A stretch of 32,094 nt of DNA from an uncultured Lachnoclostridium sp. (GTDB lineage Bacteria; Bacillota; Clostridia; Lachnospirales; Lachnospiraceae), in contig CAMIWE010000021.1 in assembly GCA_946402335.1 (NCBI GenBank), forward strand, positions 1 through 32,094. The letters are read 5' to 3'. Shown one piece after another: positions 9,080 to 16,507 of this stretch. How positions within the stretch are numbered: the stretch's first letter is position 1; the number at the start of each line of letters is the position of its first letter. The position numbers and the translations under genes were made by a program. Under the pieces are notes generated by a model. That model saw only the letters and a list, made by a program, of their open reading frames with translations, made no database searches and was not told the origin of the DNA.

Positions 9080-9115
9080 TTGCATTCTCATGCAACATGT
9101 TGTATATTTATGAAT
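9080..9115 (+). promoter_or_regulatory. argG promoter with ATGAAT half-site
   Basis: TTGCAT (9080-9085), 17-base spacer, TATATT (9103-9108). One base later comes ATGAAT (9110-9115), in the same position relative to the -10 box as at argJ. The -35 lies in an inverted repeat TTGCA-N6-TGCAA (9080-9095). The transcript leader is about 70 bases. Confidence 0.7.
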
Positions 9116-9121
9116 TGAAAG

Positions 9122-9149
9122 AAACCGGAAGCGGAATCTGTCCGGTTTT
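9122..9149 (+). other. Hairpin in the argG leader
   Basis: AAACCGGA (9122-9129) pairs perfectly with TCCGGTTT (9141-9148) around an 11-base loop, followed by only two more bases of weak T-run. It sits 37 bases before the argG ATG and does not cover the ribosome binding site. It may stabilise the mRNA 5' end or act as a weak attenuator; the short U-run argues against a strong terminator. Confidence 0.5.
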
Positions 9150-9185
9150 CATATATTTCAGATGGTTTTAAAACAGGAGGTTATC

Positions 9186-10406
9186 ATGAAAGAGAAAGTC
9201 ATTCTTGCCTACTCCGGCGGACTTGACACCACGGCGATCATCCCGTGGCTGAAGGAGAACTACGATTACGAAGTTATCTGCTGCTGCATCGACTGCGGTC
9301 AGGAAAGCGAACTTGACGGTCTTGAGGAGCGCGCAAAGTACTGTGGCGCCGAGAAGCTTTACATTCTCGATGTAAACGATGAGTTCGCAGAGGATTATAT
9401 CGTTCCCTGCGTACAGGCCAATACCGTATATGAAAACAAGTACCTGCTCGGCACTTCCATGGCTCGTCCTTTGATTGCCAAGAAGCTTGTTGAGATTGCA
9501 CGTAAGGAAGGCGCTACCGCCATCTGCCACGGCGCTACCGGTAAAGGAAACGACCAGGTTCGTTTCGAGCTCGGCATTAAGGCTCTTGCTCCCGATCTTA
9601 AGATCATTGCAGCATGGAGAAGCCCTTACTGGACCATGAGTTCCCGTGAGGAGGAAATCGAGTACTGCAAGCAGCACGGCATTGAGCTTCCGTTCAGCGC
9701 TGACAACTCCTACTCCCGTGACCGTAACCTGTGGCACATCAGCCATGAAGGTCTTGAGCTTGAGGATCCCGCGAACGCTCCGAACTACGATCATCTTCTT
9801 GTTCTCGGCGTTTCTCCCGAGAAGGCTCCCGACGAAGGCGAGTACGTATCTCTCTCCTTTGAAAAGGGTGTTCCGGTTGCCATCAACGGCGTTAAGAAGA
9901 AGGTTGCAGACATTATCCGCGACCTTAACAAGATGGGCGGACGTAACGGTGTCGGCATCATCGATATCGTAGAGAACCGTGTTGTCGGCATGAAGTCCCG
10001 TGGCGTTTATGAGACTCCCGGCGGAACCATTCTTATGGAAGCTCACCAGCAGCTCGAAGAGCTCATCGCAGACCGCGATATGATGGCTTTCAAGAAGATC
10101 ATCAGCAACCGTTTCGCAGATCTTGTTTACGAAGGCAAATGGTTCACTCCTCTTCGCGAATCCCTGCAGGCTTTCATTGAGAAGTCCCAGGAGTTCGTTA
10201 CCGGTGAAGTTAAGATGAAGCTCTACAAGGGCAACATCATCAAGCAGGGAACCACCTCTCCTTACAGCCTCTACAATGAGAGCATCGCTTCCTTCACGAC
10301 CGGCGACCTTTACAACCATAAGGATGCCGAAGGTTTCATCAACCTCTTTGGTCTTTCTCTTAAGGTTCGTGCCATGAAGCAGGCCGAGATTGAGAAGAAC
10401 AAGTAA
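9186..10406 (+). CDS. argG: Argininosuccinate synthase
   Basis: Joins citrulline and aspartate with ATP to form argininosuccinate; 406 residues, the normal length. The N-terminal PP-loop ILAYSGGLDTT binds ATP. Further family motifs include CHGATGKGNDQVRFE, AAWRSPYW, and SYSRDRNLWHISHEGLELE. A perfect AGGAGG lies 5 bases before the ATG at 9186, so the in-frame start at 9162 is unlikely. Codon use is more biased than in the neighbours (mostly AAG for Lys, CTT/CTC for Leu, CGT for Arg, almost no TTA, CTA or TCA), which suggests high expression and also explains a long open antisense frame. It has its own promoter and terminator. argH lies 6 kb away as a separate unit. Confidence 0.97.
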   Translation: MKEKVILAYSGGLDTTAIIPWLKENYDYEVICCCIDCGQESELDGLEERAKYCGAEKLYILDVNDEFAEDYIVPCVQANTVYENKYLLGTSMARPLIAKKLVEIARKEGATAICHGATGKGNDQVRFELGIKALAPDLKIIAAWRSPYWTMSSREEEIEYCKQHGIELPFSADNSYSRDRNLWHISHEGLELEDPANAPNYDHLLVLGVSPEKAPDEGEYVSLSFEKGVPVAINGVKKKVADIIRDLNKMGGRNGVGIIDIVENRVVGMKSRGVYETPGGTILMEAHQQLEELIADRDMMAFKKIISNRFADLVYEGKWFTPLRESLQAFIEKSQEFVTGEVKMKLYKGNIIKQGTTSPYSLYNESIASFTTGDLYNHKDAEGFINLFGLSLKVRAMKQAEIEKNK

Positions 10407-10428
10407 TTTCTCAGCCAAACGTAAATCA

Positions 10429-10465
10429 AACAGGGAACAGCAATCTGCTGCTCCCTGTTTTTATA
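10429..10465 (+). terminator. Intrinsic terminator after argG
   Basis: AACAGGGAACAGCA pairs with TGCTGCTCCCTGTT around a short ATC loop (one mismatch), followed by a T-rich tail. It lies about 25 bases after the argG stop. The nfo gene converges on it from the other side, and it may also slow that transcript. Confidence 0.9.
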
Positions 10466-10542
10466 TTCCAACTCTTTTTACCGAAAATGCAATTGGGCTT
10501 TTCGTGTTATTGATTCATGTCTGTTTCGTCCGGTCCTGTCTG

Positions 10543-11451
10543 TTATGCACGGTCCGCGTCTTTTCGGATCATCTCAATCAATTCCGGATCAAAAATACCT
10601 TTTTTAAGCATCGCAATCTCATAGCGGTACGGGGAGAACGCCCTGTCCTTCTCTCCTTCTCTGGTTACATAAGGCGTTTCAAGAATAATCGGCGTATCGG
10701 CAAACTCGTTCATTCTCGTGATGGAATGCAATGCGTCAAATCCAATCGTTCCAAACCCGATATTCTCATGACGGTCCTTAGCTGCCCCGAGTTCGTTCTT
10801 CGAATCATTTAAATGAATGCAGGCAATCTGGCTCAACGGAAAATACCGCTCAAACTGCTTTAATACGCCTTCAAAGTCATTCTTTACATCATATCCGGAA
10901 TCATTCAAATGACAGGTATCCATACAGATGCGAAGCTTGTCGTTCCATTTGACGCCATCATAAATGCGTGCCAGCTGCTCAAAGCGGTTTCCGATCTCGC
11001 TTCCTTTGCCGGCCATTGTCTCTAAGGCAATATGCACATTACAATCGGGGGTAAGAACTTCATTCAAACCTTTTACAATCGATGCGATTCCTGAATCCTC
11101 ACCCTCACCGACATGGGAACCGGGATGAAGCACCAGGGTATCGGAACCCATCGCTGCGGTACGTTCAATCTCTTTTTTAAGAAACATTACGGCGAGATCA
11201 TAGGTTTCCGCATTCACGGTGTTTGCAAGATTAATAATGTAAGGCGCATGCACTACAAATTTCTTCATTCCGTGTTCGGCCATCAATGCCTGCGCTGCCT
11301 CGATATTTAAATCCGCAATTTCTTTTCTTCTCGTATTCTGCGGTGCGCCGGTATAAAGCATAAACGTATCAGCCCCATAGGAAAGCGCTTCCTTAACGGA
11401 TGCGAGCATCATTTCCTTACCGCTCATTCCGACATGTGAACCTAATAACAT
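10543..11451 (-). CDS. nfo: Endonuclease IV (AP endonuclease)
   Basis: Cuts DNA 5' to abasic sites in base-excision repair. The 302-residue TIM-barrel protein keeps the full trinuclear zinc site of the family: H68 (VVHAPY), H109 ([11 protein letters not shown]), E144 ([10 protein letters not shown]), D178 and H181 ([13 protein letters not shown]), H213 ([12 protein letters not shown]), D226 and H228 ([10 protein letters not shown]), E258 (ILETPY). The ATG at 11451 has AAGGAG 6 bases upstream. It lies just after the terminator that ends the preceding methyltransferase gene. I see no good promoter of its own, so it may depend on read-through or on a promoter inside the upstream gene. Confidence 0.96.
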   Translation of the reverse strand: MLLGSHVGMSGKEMMLASVKEALSYGADTFMLYTGAPQNTRRKEIADLNIEAAQALMAEHGMKKFVVHAPYIINLANTVNAETYDLAVMFLKKEIERTAAMGSDTLVLHPGSHVGEGEDSGIASIVKGLNEVLTPDCNVHIALETMAGKGSEIGNRFEQLARIYDGVKWNDKLRICMDTCHLNDSGYDVKNDFEGVLKQFERYFPLSQIACIHLNDSKNELGAAKDRHENIGFGTIGFDALHSITRMNEFADTPIILETPYVTREGEKDRAFSPYRYEIAMLKKGIFDPELIEMIRKDADRA

Positions 11452-11466
11452 ACCCTTCTCCTTCTG

Positions 11467-11493
11467 AAAACGCGTGCAATAAGCACGCGTTTC
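11467..11493 (-). terminator. Intrinsic terminator after the RNA-methyltransferase gene
   Basis: On the minus strand AAACGCGTGC (11483-11492) pairs with GCACGCGTTT (to 11468) around a TTATT loop, ending in TTTTC. It starts 8 bases after the methyltransferase stop and lies inside the 48-base gap before nfo. The U-run is short, so leakage into nfo is possible. Confidence 0.75.
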
Positions 11494-11499
11494 ATAATC

Positions 11500-12969
11500 C
11501 TATAATCTTTTAATGACAAATCCGTTCAGATTACTCTTCTCACTGATTTCAAGCCGTTTCTCGATGCGGTACCCGGCCGTACAGTATTTATATACCAACT
11601 CCGGATTTCTGCAAAGCATCAGAATATAACAGCCTTCCTTCAGATGATCCTTTGCCTTGCCGAAGAAACGGTAATAGATATTATCAATCTTAGCTGCATC
11701 CTCGTCCTTGGTTGCAAACGGCATATCGGTAACAATCTCATCGAACAACGAATCATGCCGGAAATCGAAGAAATCACGATGGATAAAATAAATCGGAAAT
11801 TCGGATTCGTTGCCGTTCTTTCTTGCCTTATCAATTGCTTCTCCGAAGGTGTCTACGCCAAATGCCGCCTTCACGGGACGTAACAGGTTGCGTTCAAAAA
11901 GCATCGTGCCGACACCGCAGAACGGATCCAGCACCTGCGCATCCTTTTTCAAATAAGATTCGTGAATCTTCAAAAACGCAGCCGCATTTAAAGGCTTAAT
12001 GCTTGCCGCAACAGCTTCCTTGCGGTAAGCGAACCGGTCATCCCCGAGGGTCATCAGTTTAAAATGAAACCGGAAAGTATTGTCATCCTTATAGACAAGC
12101 CGGAGTTCCATCTCATAATGATCCTTGCTTAATACAAGCATATGATCGGAAAGCCGTAAAATCTCGCCGGAAAGCCGTTTCACAAGAACCGATTTCTTCT
12201 TATCATCGATTCCCTTGATTTCCATCCGGTAACGGAACGGACCGTCTCCTTCATGGCGTTTCTTCAGATAATCAATAAAGCCCGCGTCCATCAGCTGCAT
12301 CGCTGCCGCATAAGGATCGTCGGTCAATGTCTTCAGATTCGGCAGGAAGAGCAGAATCTCCCGGTAGGTACGAATCTTCACATACCGGTCTAACTGCTTC
12401 GTACGCATATAAATGCCGGTAGGAAGCGTTTTCTTCTTCGTCTCGTCGATCAAAGAATCGGTAATCGGGACAAATGCCTTATCGGTCACGAAAAGCACTT
12501 CATTCTCAAGCCCCCAGCCGGTAAAGGTATGACTGCCTTCCCGATCGTCTCCGAGGCAATCCTCCAAAAGCTGAAGTTCTTCATTCAGATGCTTCCGGTC
12601 TTCCGGAGAAATATCTCCGCCGGTAATTTCGTTTCTTCTTTGTTGCAGAATATCAAGGATCGGTTTCTCAAGATCGAAATTCCGAAGGGATTTCAGATAT
12701 TGAGGACGTACATAGAGCACATTTTCCTTCTGAAATGCACGGATCAGGATGGACGGAACAAGCGGGTCCTCCACATAGCCAAGTACCCTTGCGGCATTCT
12801 TCCGGACCTTTGCATCGGCATTTTCAAAATAAGCCGGAACATAGTTCATCAAAGGAATATGATATTCCTCGATTTCAATCGGAAGCATGCCTCCGAGCAG
12901 GTCCGCTACAGCGGCAAGCGTCTCCCGGGGGCTTACGCCGTATTCCAGTTTTTCAATGAGACTCTTCAT
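11500..12969 (-). CDS. Putative RNA (guanine-N2)-type methyltransferase with N-terminal HEAT-like repeats
   Basis: A 489-residue protein. The C-terminal third is a Rossmann methyltransferase of the UPF0020/Trm11-RlmL group: the SAM loop LDPFCGVGTML (about 342-352), an acidic strand FGVDTFGEA, and the motif IV TDMPF near residue 412 in place of NPPY, as in the DLPF/DMPF variants of THUMP-domain enzymes. Directly before it, RFAYRKEAVAASIKPLNAAA resembles the linker preceding the catalytic domain of those enzymes. The N-terminal 110 residues look like HEAT repeats (AKVRKNAARVLGYVEDPLV). The ATG at 12969 overlaps the stop of the upstream PHP gene as ATGA. Substrate is unknown; tRNA or rRNA is most likely by family. 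It is the last gene of the iorA-headed cluster. Confidence 0.75.
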   Translation of the reverse strand: MKSLIEKLEYGVSPRETLAAVADLLGGMLPIEIEEYHIPLMNYVPAYFENADAKVRKNAARVLGYVEDPLVPSILIRAFQKENVLYVRPQYLKSLRNFDLEKPILDILQQRRNEITGGDISPEDRKHLNEELQLLEDCLGDDREGSHTFTGWGLENEVLFVTDKAFVPITDSLIDETKKKTLPTGIYMRTKQLDRYVKIRTYREILLFLPNLKTLTDDPYAAAMQLMDAGFIDYLKKRHEGDGPFRYRMEIKGIDDKKKSVLVKRLSGEILRLSDHMLVLSKDHYEMELRLVYKDDNTFRFHFKLMTLGDDRFAYRKEAVAASIKPLNAAAFLKIHESYLKKDAQVLDPFCGVGTMLFERNLLRPVKAAFGVDTFGEAIDKARKNGNESEFPIYFIHRDFFDFRHDSLFDEIVTDMPFATKDEDAAKIDNIYYRFFGKAKDHLKEGCYILMLCRNPELVYKYCTAGYRIEKRLEISEKSNLNGFVIKRL

Positions 12970-13670
12970 TTCTGTTCCATTTCCCTGCGGATGTCTTCGA
13001 TATGACGGTCAATGAGCTGATAAGGCTCCTGGTTCTTGATTAAATCGATATAATCCCAAATCGTAACGATTTTCTTCTCACAAAGCATTCCGCCGCCGAC
13101 CGGATGGATTCCGTGCACGTCGGAGCCTGCAGTCTTCTTTAAATGAAACTGATTCGCGTACCAGTCGGCACGGTCGTTCTGGATCTTCGGATTGGAGGAA
13201 TTGATCGTCTCCACCGCATCACAGTAATCCGGATAAAGCCGGATACTGTCCAGATAGCCTCTCTGCCTGAACGGATGTGCCTGCACGCAGAAACCGCCTT
13301 CCGCATGCACGATTTCATACTGCTCCACCGGCGACCATTTGATCATATCCGGATGTGCAAGAAGCCAGGCTTTGTCAAAACCATAAATTAAAAACTCGGC
13401 ACCGCCGAAGTTTTCCTCCCATCCGAACAAAACGTTCAGGCCGATCTTATCGCCTTCCTCTTTTGCATGCTCATAACCGCTGCAGAACTCTTCCACATAC
13501 TGTTCCCACGGAAGATCCCGCTTCGGTCTCGTATTCCCACGGAAGAAATGATCCGTAATGATAACGGTATCGTATCCTTCCTCTTTTCTTGCACGGGCGC
13601 ATTCAAAGCCGTTCGAATAACCGCACGCGCTTCCTTCGCTCGTATGACTGTGTGTTTCAATTTTGTACAT
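12966..13670 (-). CDS. PHP-domain metal-dependent phosphoesterase
   Basis: A 234-residue stand-alone PHP protein. Metal-binding motifs are visible in order: HSHTSEGS at residues 7-14, TDHF at 39-42, a mid-protein glutamate in GAEFLIYGF, AHPFR, and GSDVHG near the C-terminus. Relatives act on nucleotides, histidinol phosphate or RNA ends; the substrate here cannot be inferred. Length is short compared with HisK-type histidinol phosphatases and with polymerase-fused PHP domains. The ATG at 13670 has an AAAGGAA that is 14 bases away, longer than usual. It is coupled by a 4-base overlap to the methyltransferase, so the two products are probably made together. Confidence 0.8.
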   Translation of the reverse strand: MYKIETHSHTSEGSACGYSNGFECARARKEEGYDTVIITDHFFRGNTRPKRDLPWEQYVEEFCSGYEHAKEEGDKIGLNVLFGWEENFGGAEFLIYGFDKAWLLAHPDMIKWSPVEQYEIVHAEGGFCVQAHPFRQRGYLDSIRLYPDYCDAVETINSSNPKIQNDRADWYANQFHLKKTAGSDVHGIHPVGGGMLCEKKIVTIWDYIDLIKNQEPYQLIDRHIEDIRREMEQK

Positions 13671-13694
13671 TGATTTGGAAATGATTCCTTTCCG

Positions 13695-13976
13695 TTAATA
13701 TGTTTCCTTAAGCCGTTTTGCGGTTATAAGAGTGCAGATGAATTCAAAAATCATGCGGACAACATATAGGATCATCGCAACGAAGACCACGCCGCCAATC
13801 AGGAAGTCATTAAACGCTTTATGCGCTTCTTTCCATTTATAATCGTGGGCATGGTAATACTCCGCACAGACAAATGCCATAACGCATAAAATGACGACTG
13901 CAATACCGATAATAAACAGAATTCTCCAAAGAATCAAAGTCTTCCCGTGCATTCTGTCGGAAATTTCCTTCTGCAT
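13695..13976 (-). CDS. Small two-helix membrane protein of unknown function
   Basis: A 93-residue protein with two strongly hydrophobic segments, about residues 16-40 (ILWRILFIIGIAVVILCVM) and 58-85 (FLIGGVVFVAMILYVVRMIF), separated by a charged, His/Tyr-rich loop. I do not recognise the family. The start at 13976 has no strong ribosome binding site; ATG at residue 9 is an alternative. It lies 38 bases after iorB and 24 bases before the PHP gene on the same strand, so it probably belongs to the same transcript. It could be an accessory to either neighbour, but nothing in the sequence says so. Confidence 0.6.
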   Translation of the reverse strand: MQKEISDRMHGKTLILWRILFIIGIAVVILCVMAFVCAEYYHAHDYKWKEAHKAFNDFLIGGVVFVAMILYVVRMIFEFICTLITAKRLKETY

Positions 13977-14014
13977 CAGCCAATAATAGATCGGCTTTAC
14001 CGAAATAACCAGGA

Positions 14015-14584
14015 TTACATATTATAACCTACCAAAAACGCCTGCTTATTCAGTTCCACCGTCTTCGGAGGAACAGTATTCTCAATAACGTTCAGCCAGT
14101 CTTCCTTCGAGAAATCCATATGCTTTGCCGCAAGACCGAGAACAATCGTGTTGAACGCCTTCGTGTTTCCGAGTTTTCTTGCTTCGGACAAAGCATCGAT
14201 TTTCAATACCTTATACTTCTTAGAAAGATTCTCAAGGATTCCTTCCGGATACTCGGCATCTCCGATTACAACCGGCATCGGATCGATGCGCTGATCGTTT
14301 ACGATAATAACGCCGTCCTTCTTCATAAAGTGTGCGTAACGAAGCGCCTCAAGACGCTCGAACGCGATCAGAACGTCAGCCTGTCCCTCTTCCACGATCG
14401 GTTCGAAAACCTTCTCACCGTAGCGGACAAATGTTACAACGCTTCCGCCTCTTTGTGCCATTCCGTGTACTTCGGAAAGCTTTACGTCATATCCCGCAGC
14501 GCGGGTAATTCCGCCGAGAATACGGCTTGTCAGGAGGGTTCCCTGTCCGCCTACACCGACGATCATAATATTCTTCGTTTCCAT
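14015..14584 (-). CDS. iorB: Indolepyruvate ferredoxin oxidoreductase beta subunit
   Basis: The gamma-domain subunit of the 2-oxoacid:ferredoxin oxidoreductase that decarboxylates aryl pyruvates (from Trp, Phe, Tyr) to aryl-acetyl-CoA, reducing ferredoxin. The 189 residues begin with NIMIVGVGGQGTLLTSRIL, the glycine-rich loop of the family, followed by SEVHGMAQRGGSVVTFVRYG, a signature of IorB. It starts 3 bases after the iorA stop, so the two subunits are translationally linked. The enzyme is oxygen-sensitive and supports an anaerobic host. Four small genes' worth of sequence follows in the same direction. Confidence 0.95.
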   Translation of the reverse strand: METKNIMIVGVGGQGTLLTSRILGGITRAAGYDVKLSEVHGMAQRGGSVVTFVRYGEKVFEPIVEEGQADVLIAFERLEALRYAHFMKKDGVIIVNDQRIDPMPVVIGDAEYPEGILENLSKKYKVLKIDALSEARKLGNTKAFNTIVLGLAAKHMDFSKEDWLNVIENTVPPKTVELNKQAFLVGYNM

Positions 14585-14587
14585 AGG

Positions 14588-16327
14588 TTACACCTCCACT
14601 TTCTCGATCGCACCGAATTTGCAAAGCTGTGCGCAGAGGCTGCAGCCGTTGCACATCGTGTCGTTGATGCTTACCGTACCGTCTGCATTCTTCGTGATGG
14701 CAGGACAGCCGGGCTTCATGCACATGCCGCACTTCTTACATTTGTCGGGATTCGATACGTACTGGACGGTAACCTTCTTCTTGTTGAGCAGTGCGCAGGG
14801 CGCCTTAACAACGATGACGCTGAGTTCGCTCTTCGCGGTCTCTTCCTTGATGGCCTTCTCAAGAGCGGGAACATCAAATGTGTTCACAACCTGCACATTA
14901 GGAACGCCGATTGCCTGACAAAGCTTTACAACGTCGATTGCATTAACGATATCACCCTTTAAAGTCTTACCGGTTCCGGCATGATCCTGATGGCCGGTCA
15001 TACCTGTCGTAGAGTTGTCAAGGATCAAAACGGTTCCCGTTGCCTGGTTGTAAACCATATTCATAAGGGAGTTCACACCGGTATGCATGAACGTGGAATC
15101 ACCGATAACGGCAACCCAGTTCTTTACATAATCGGAACCCTTAGCCTTTTCCATGCCGTGCAGCGTGCTGATGGAGGAACCCATGCAGACCGTCGTATCC
15201 ACAACGCCGAGCGGTGCAACCGCACCGAGGGTGTAGCATCCGATATCACCGGCCGCATGCAAACCGAGCTTCTTCAAAACATAGAAGGTGGAACGATGCG
15301 GGCAGCCGGGGCAAAGGATCGGAGGACGGTTCGGAACCTGTGCGGCAGCCTCAAGACCGAGGTCGATTCCGAGGATGGCTTTTCTAAGCATGTTGGCGCT
15401 GTATTCGCCCTGTACGGTAAAGATTTCCTTACCGGTGCAGGCAATACCCATCGCCTTAACCTGCTCTTCAATGATCGGATCCAGTTCCTCAACGATATAT
15501 AACTTCTCTACCTTTGCGGCAAAGTCTTTGATCATCTTCTTCGGAAGCGGATTCACAAGACCGAGCTTCAATACGGAAGCATTCGGAAGCACTTCCTTTA
15601 CATACTGATAAGGAATACCGGAAGTGATAACGCCGATCTTCGTGTCGTTCATTTCCACACGGTTGATCGGGAACGTCTCGGCATCGTCCGCCATGCGGAT
15701 CTCACGATCCTCAACATGAAGATGTCTTGCCTTTGCCATTCCGGGCATCATAACGTTCTTACGGATGTTCTTCTCGTAAGGCTTATCGGCAATCTCCGAA
15801 CGGTCGCAAAGATTCACAAGACCCTGGGAATGCGCAAGTCTCGTCGTTGTACGAACCATAACGGGGGTATCATATCTTTCGGAAAGATCGTAGGCAAATT
15901 TCACGAATTCCTTCGCTTCATTGCTGTCGGACGGCTCGATTACCGGAACCTTGGCAGCTCTTGCAACTGCACGGCTGTCCTGTTCGTTCTGGCTCGAATA
16001 GAGACCGGGGTCATCGGCAGCGATCATAACAAGTCCGCCGTTAACACCGATATAAGAAACGGTATAAAGAGGATCGGAAGCAACGTTAACACCGACATGC
16101 TTCATGGATACAAGCGATCTTACGCCTGCCATGGATGCGCCGATGGCAACTTCCATTGCCACCTTTTCATTCGGTGACCATTCTGCATAAATTTCATCGT
16201 ATTTTACGACATTCTCACTGATTTCCGTGCTCGGGGTACCCGGATATGCGGACGAAACCTTCACTCCGGCTTCCCATGCGCCGCGGGCAATCGCCTCGTT
16301 TCCGAGCATGATTTTTTGATTCGCCAT
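14588..16327 (-). CDS. iorA: Indolepyruvate ferredoxin oxidoreductase alpha subunit
   Basis: Catalytic subunit with thiamine pyrophosphate and iron-sulfur clusters; 579 residues, typical length. The N-terminal pyrimidine-binding domain reads GNEAIARGAWEAGV and SAYPGTPSTEI. The TPP-binding half contains CPGCPHR, GDIGCYTLG and, near residue 405, GDSTFMHTGVNS with the downstream NSTTGMTGHQ. The C-terminus is a two-cluster ferredoxin domain: C530, C533, C536, C541 and C559, C562, C565, C569. AGGAGG lies 11 bases before the ATG at 16327. A clear promoter lies at 16393-16421. It probably heads a transcript running through iorB, the small membrane protein, the PHP gene and the methyltransferase to the terminator near 11467. 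Confidence 0.96.
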   Translation of the reverse strand: MANQKIMLGNEAIARGAWEAGVKVSSAYPGTPSTEISENVVKYDEIYAEWSPNEKVAMEVAIGASMAGVRSLVSMKHVGVNVASDPLYTVSYIGVNGGLVMIAADDPGLYSSQNEQDSRAVARAAKVPVIEPSDSNEAKEFVKFAYDLSERYDTPVMVRTTTRLAHSQGLVNLCDRSEIADKPYEKNIRKNVMMPGMAKARHLHVEDREIRMADDAETFPINRVEMNDTKIGVITSGIPYQYVKEVLPNASVLKLGLVNPLPKKMIKDFAAKVEKLYIVEELDPIIEEQVKAMGIACTGKEIFTVQGEYSANMLRKAILGIDLGLEAAAQVPNRPPILCPGCPHRSTFYVLKKLGLHAAGDIGCYTLGAVAPLGVVDTTVCMGSSISTLHGMEKAKGSDYVKNWVAVIGDSTFMHTGVNSLMNMVYNQATGTVLILDNSTTGMTGHQDHAGTGKTLKGDIVNAIDVVKLCQAIGVPNVQVVNTFDVPALEKAIKEETAKSELSVIVVKAPCALLNKKKVTVQYVSNPDKCKKCGMCMKPGCPAITKNADGTVSINDTMCNGCSLCAQLCKFGAIEKVEV

Positions 16328-16356
16328 GTATGTTCATTCCTCCTGAATACATAAGA

Positions 16357-16379
16357 CAGACGGCCTTTCCGCCGTTCTG
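16357..16379 (-). other. Hairpin in the iorA leader
   Basis: On the minus strand CAGAACGGC and GCCGTCTG can pair with one bulged base around a GGAAAG loop, about 15 bases into the predicted transcript and 30 bases before the start codon. No U-run follows, so it is not a terminator. Role unknown. Confidence 0.4.
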
Positions 16380-16392
16380 CGTTTCGCATAAT

Positions 16393-16421
16393 AATATAGC
16401 ATTCCCGCCCCATAAATGCAA
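16393..16421 (-). promoter_or_regulatory. Promoter for iorA-iorB and following genes
   Basis: Read on the minus strand: TTGCAT (16416-16421), 17-base spacer, TATATT (16393-16398). The hexamers and spacing are identical to those of argG. It lies about 66 bases before the iorA start, in the intergenic region shared with the divergent argH promoter. Confidence 0.75.
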
Positions 16422-16440
16422 GTTTTCCGACTAAAAACCT

Positions 16441-16468
16441 TTGCGAAACAAAGAATTTGTGATATGAT
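16441..16468 (+). promoter_or_regulatory. Promoter for argH
   Basis: TTGCGA (16441-16446), 16-base spacer, TATGAT (16463-16468), 40 bases before the argH ATG. Unlike argJ and argG, I do not see the ATGAAT half-site just after the -10 box. Confidence 0.6.
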
Positions 16469-16507
16469 AAACGGGAAATATCTTTTGTCTGAAAGGAATT
16501 ACCGTAT

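Noticed and set aside
9168..10418. A 416-codon open frame on the minus strand across argG
   Set aside because: It is fully antisense to argG. argG avoids TTA, CTA and TCA codons because of strong codon bias, which removes antisense stop codons; there is no ribosome binding site or family resemblance.
14120..14962. A 280-codon plus-strand frame across iorB and the end of iorA
   Set aside because: It spans two well-supported minus-strand genes and has no family features.
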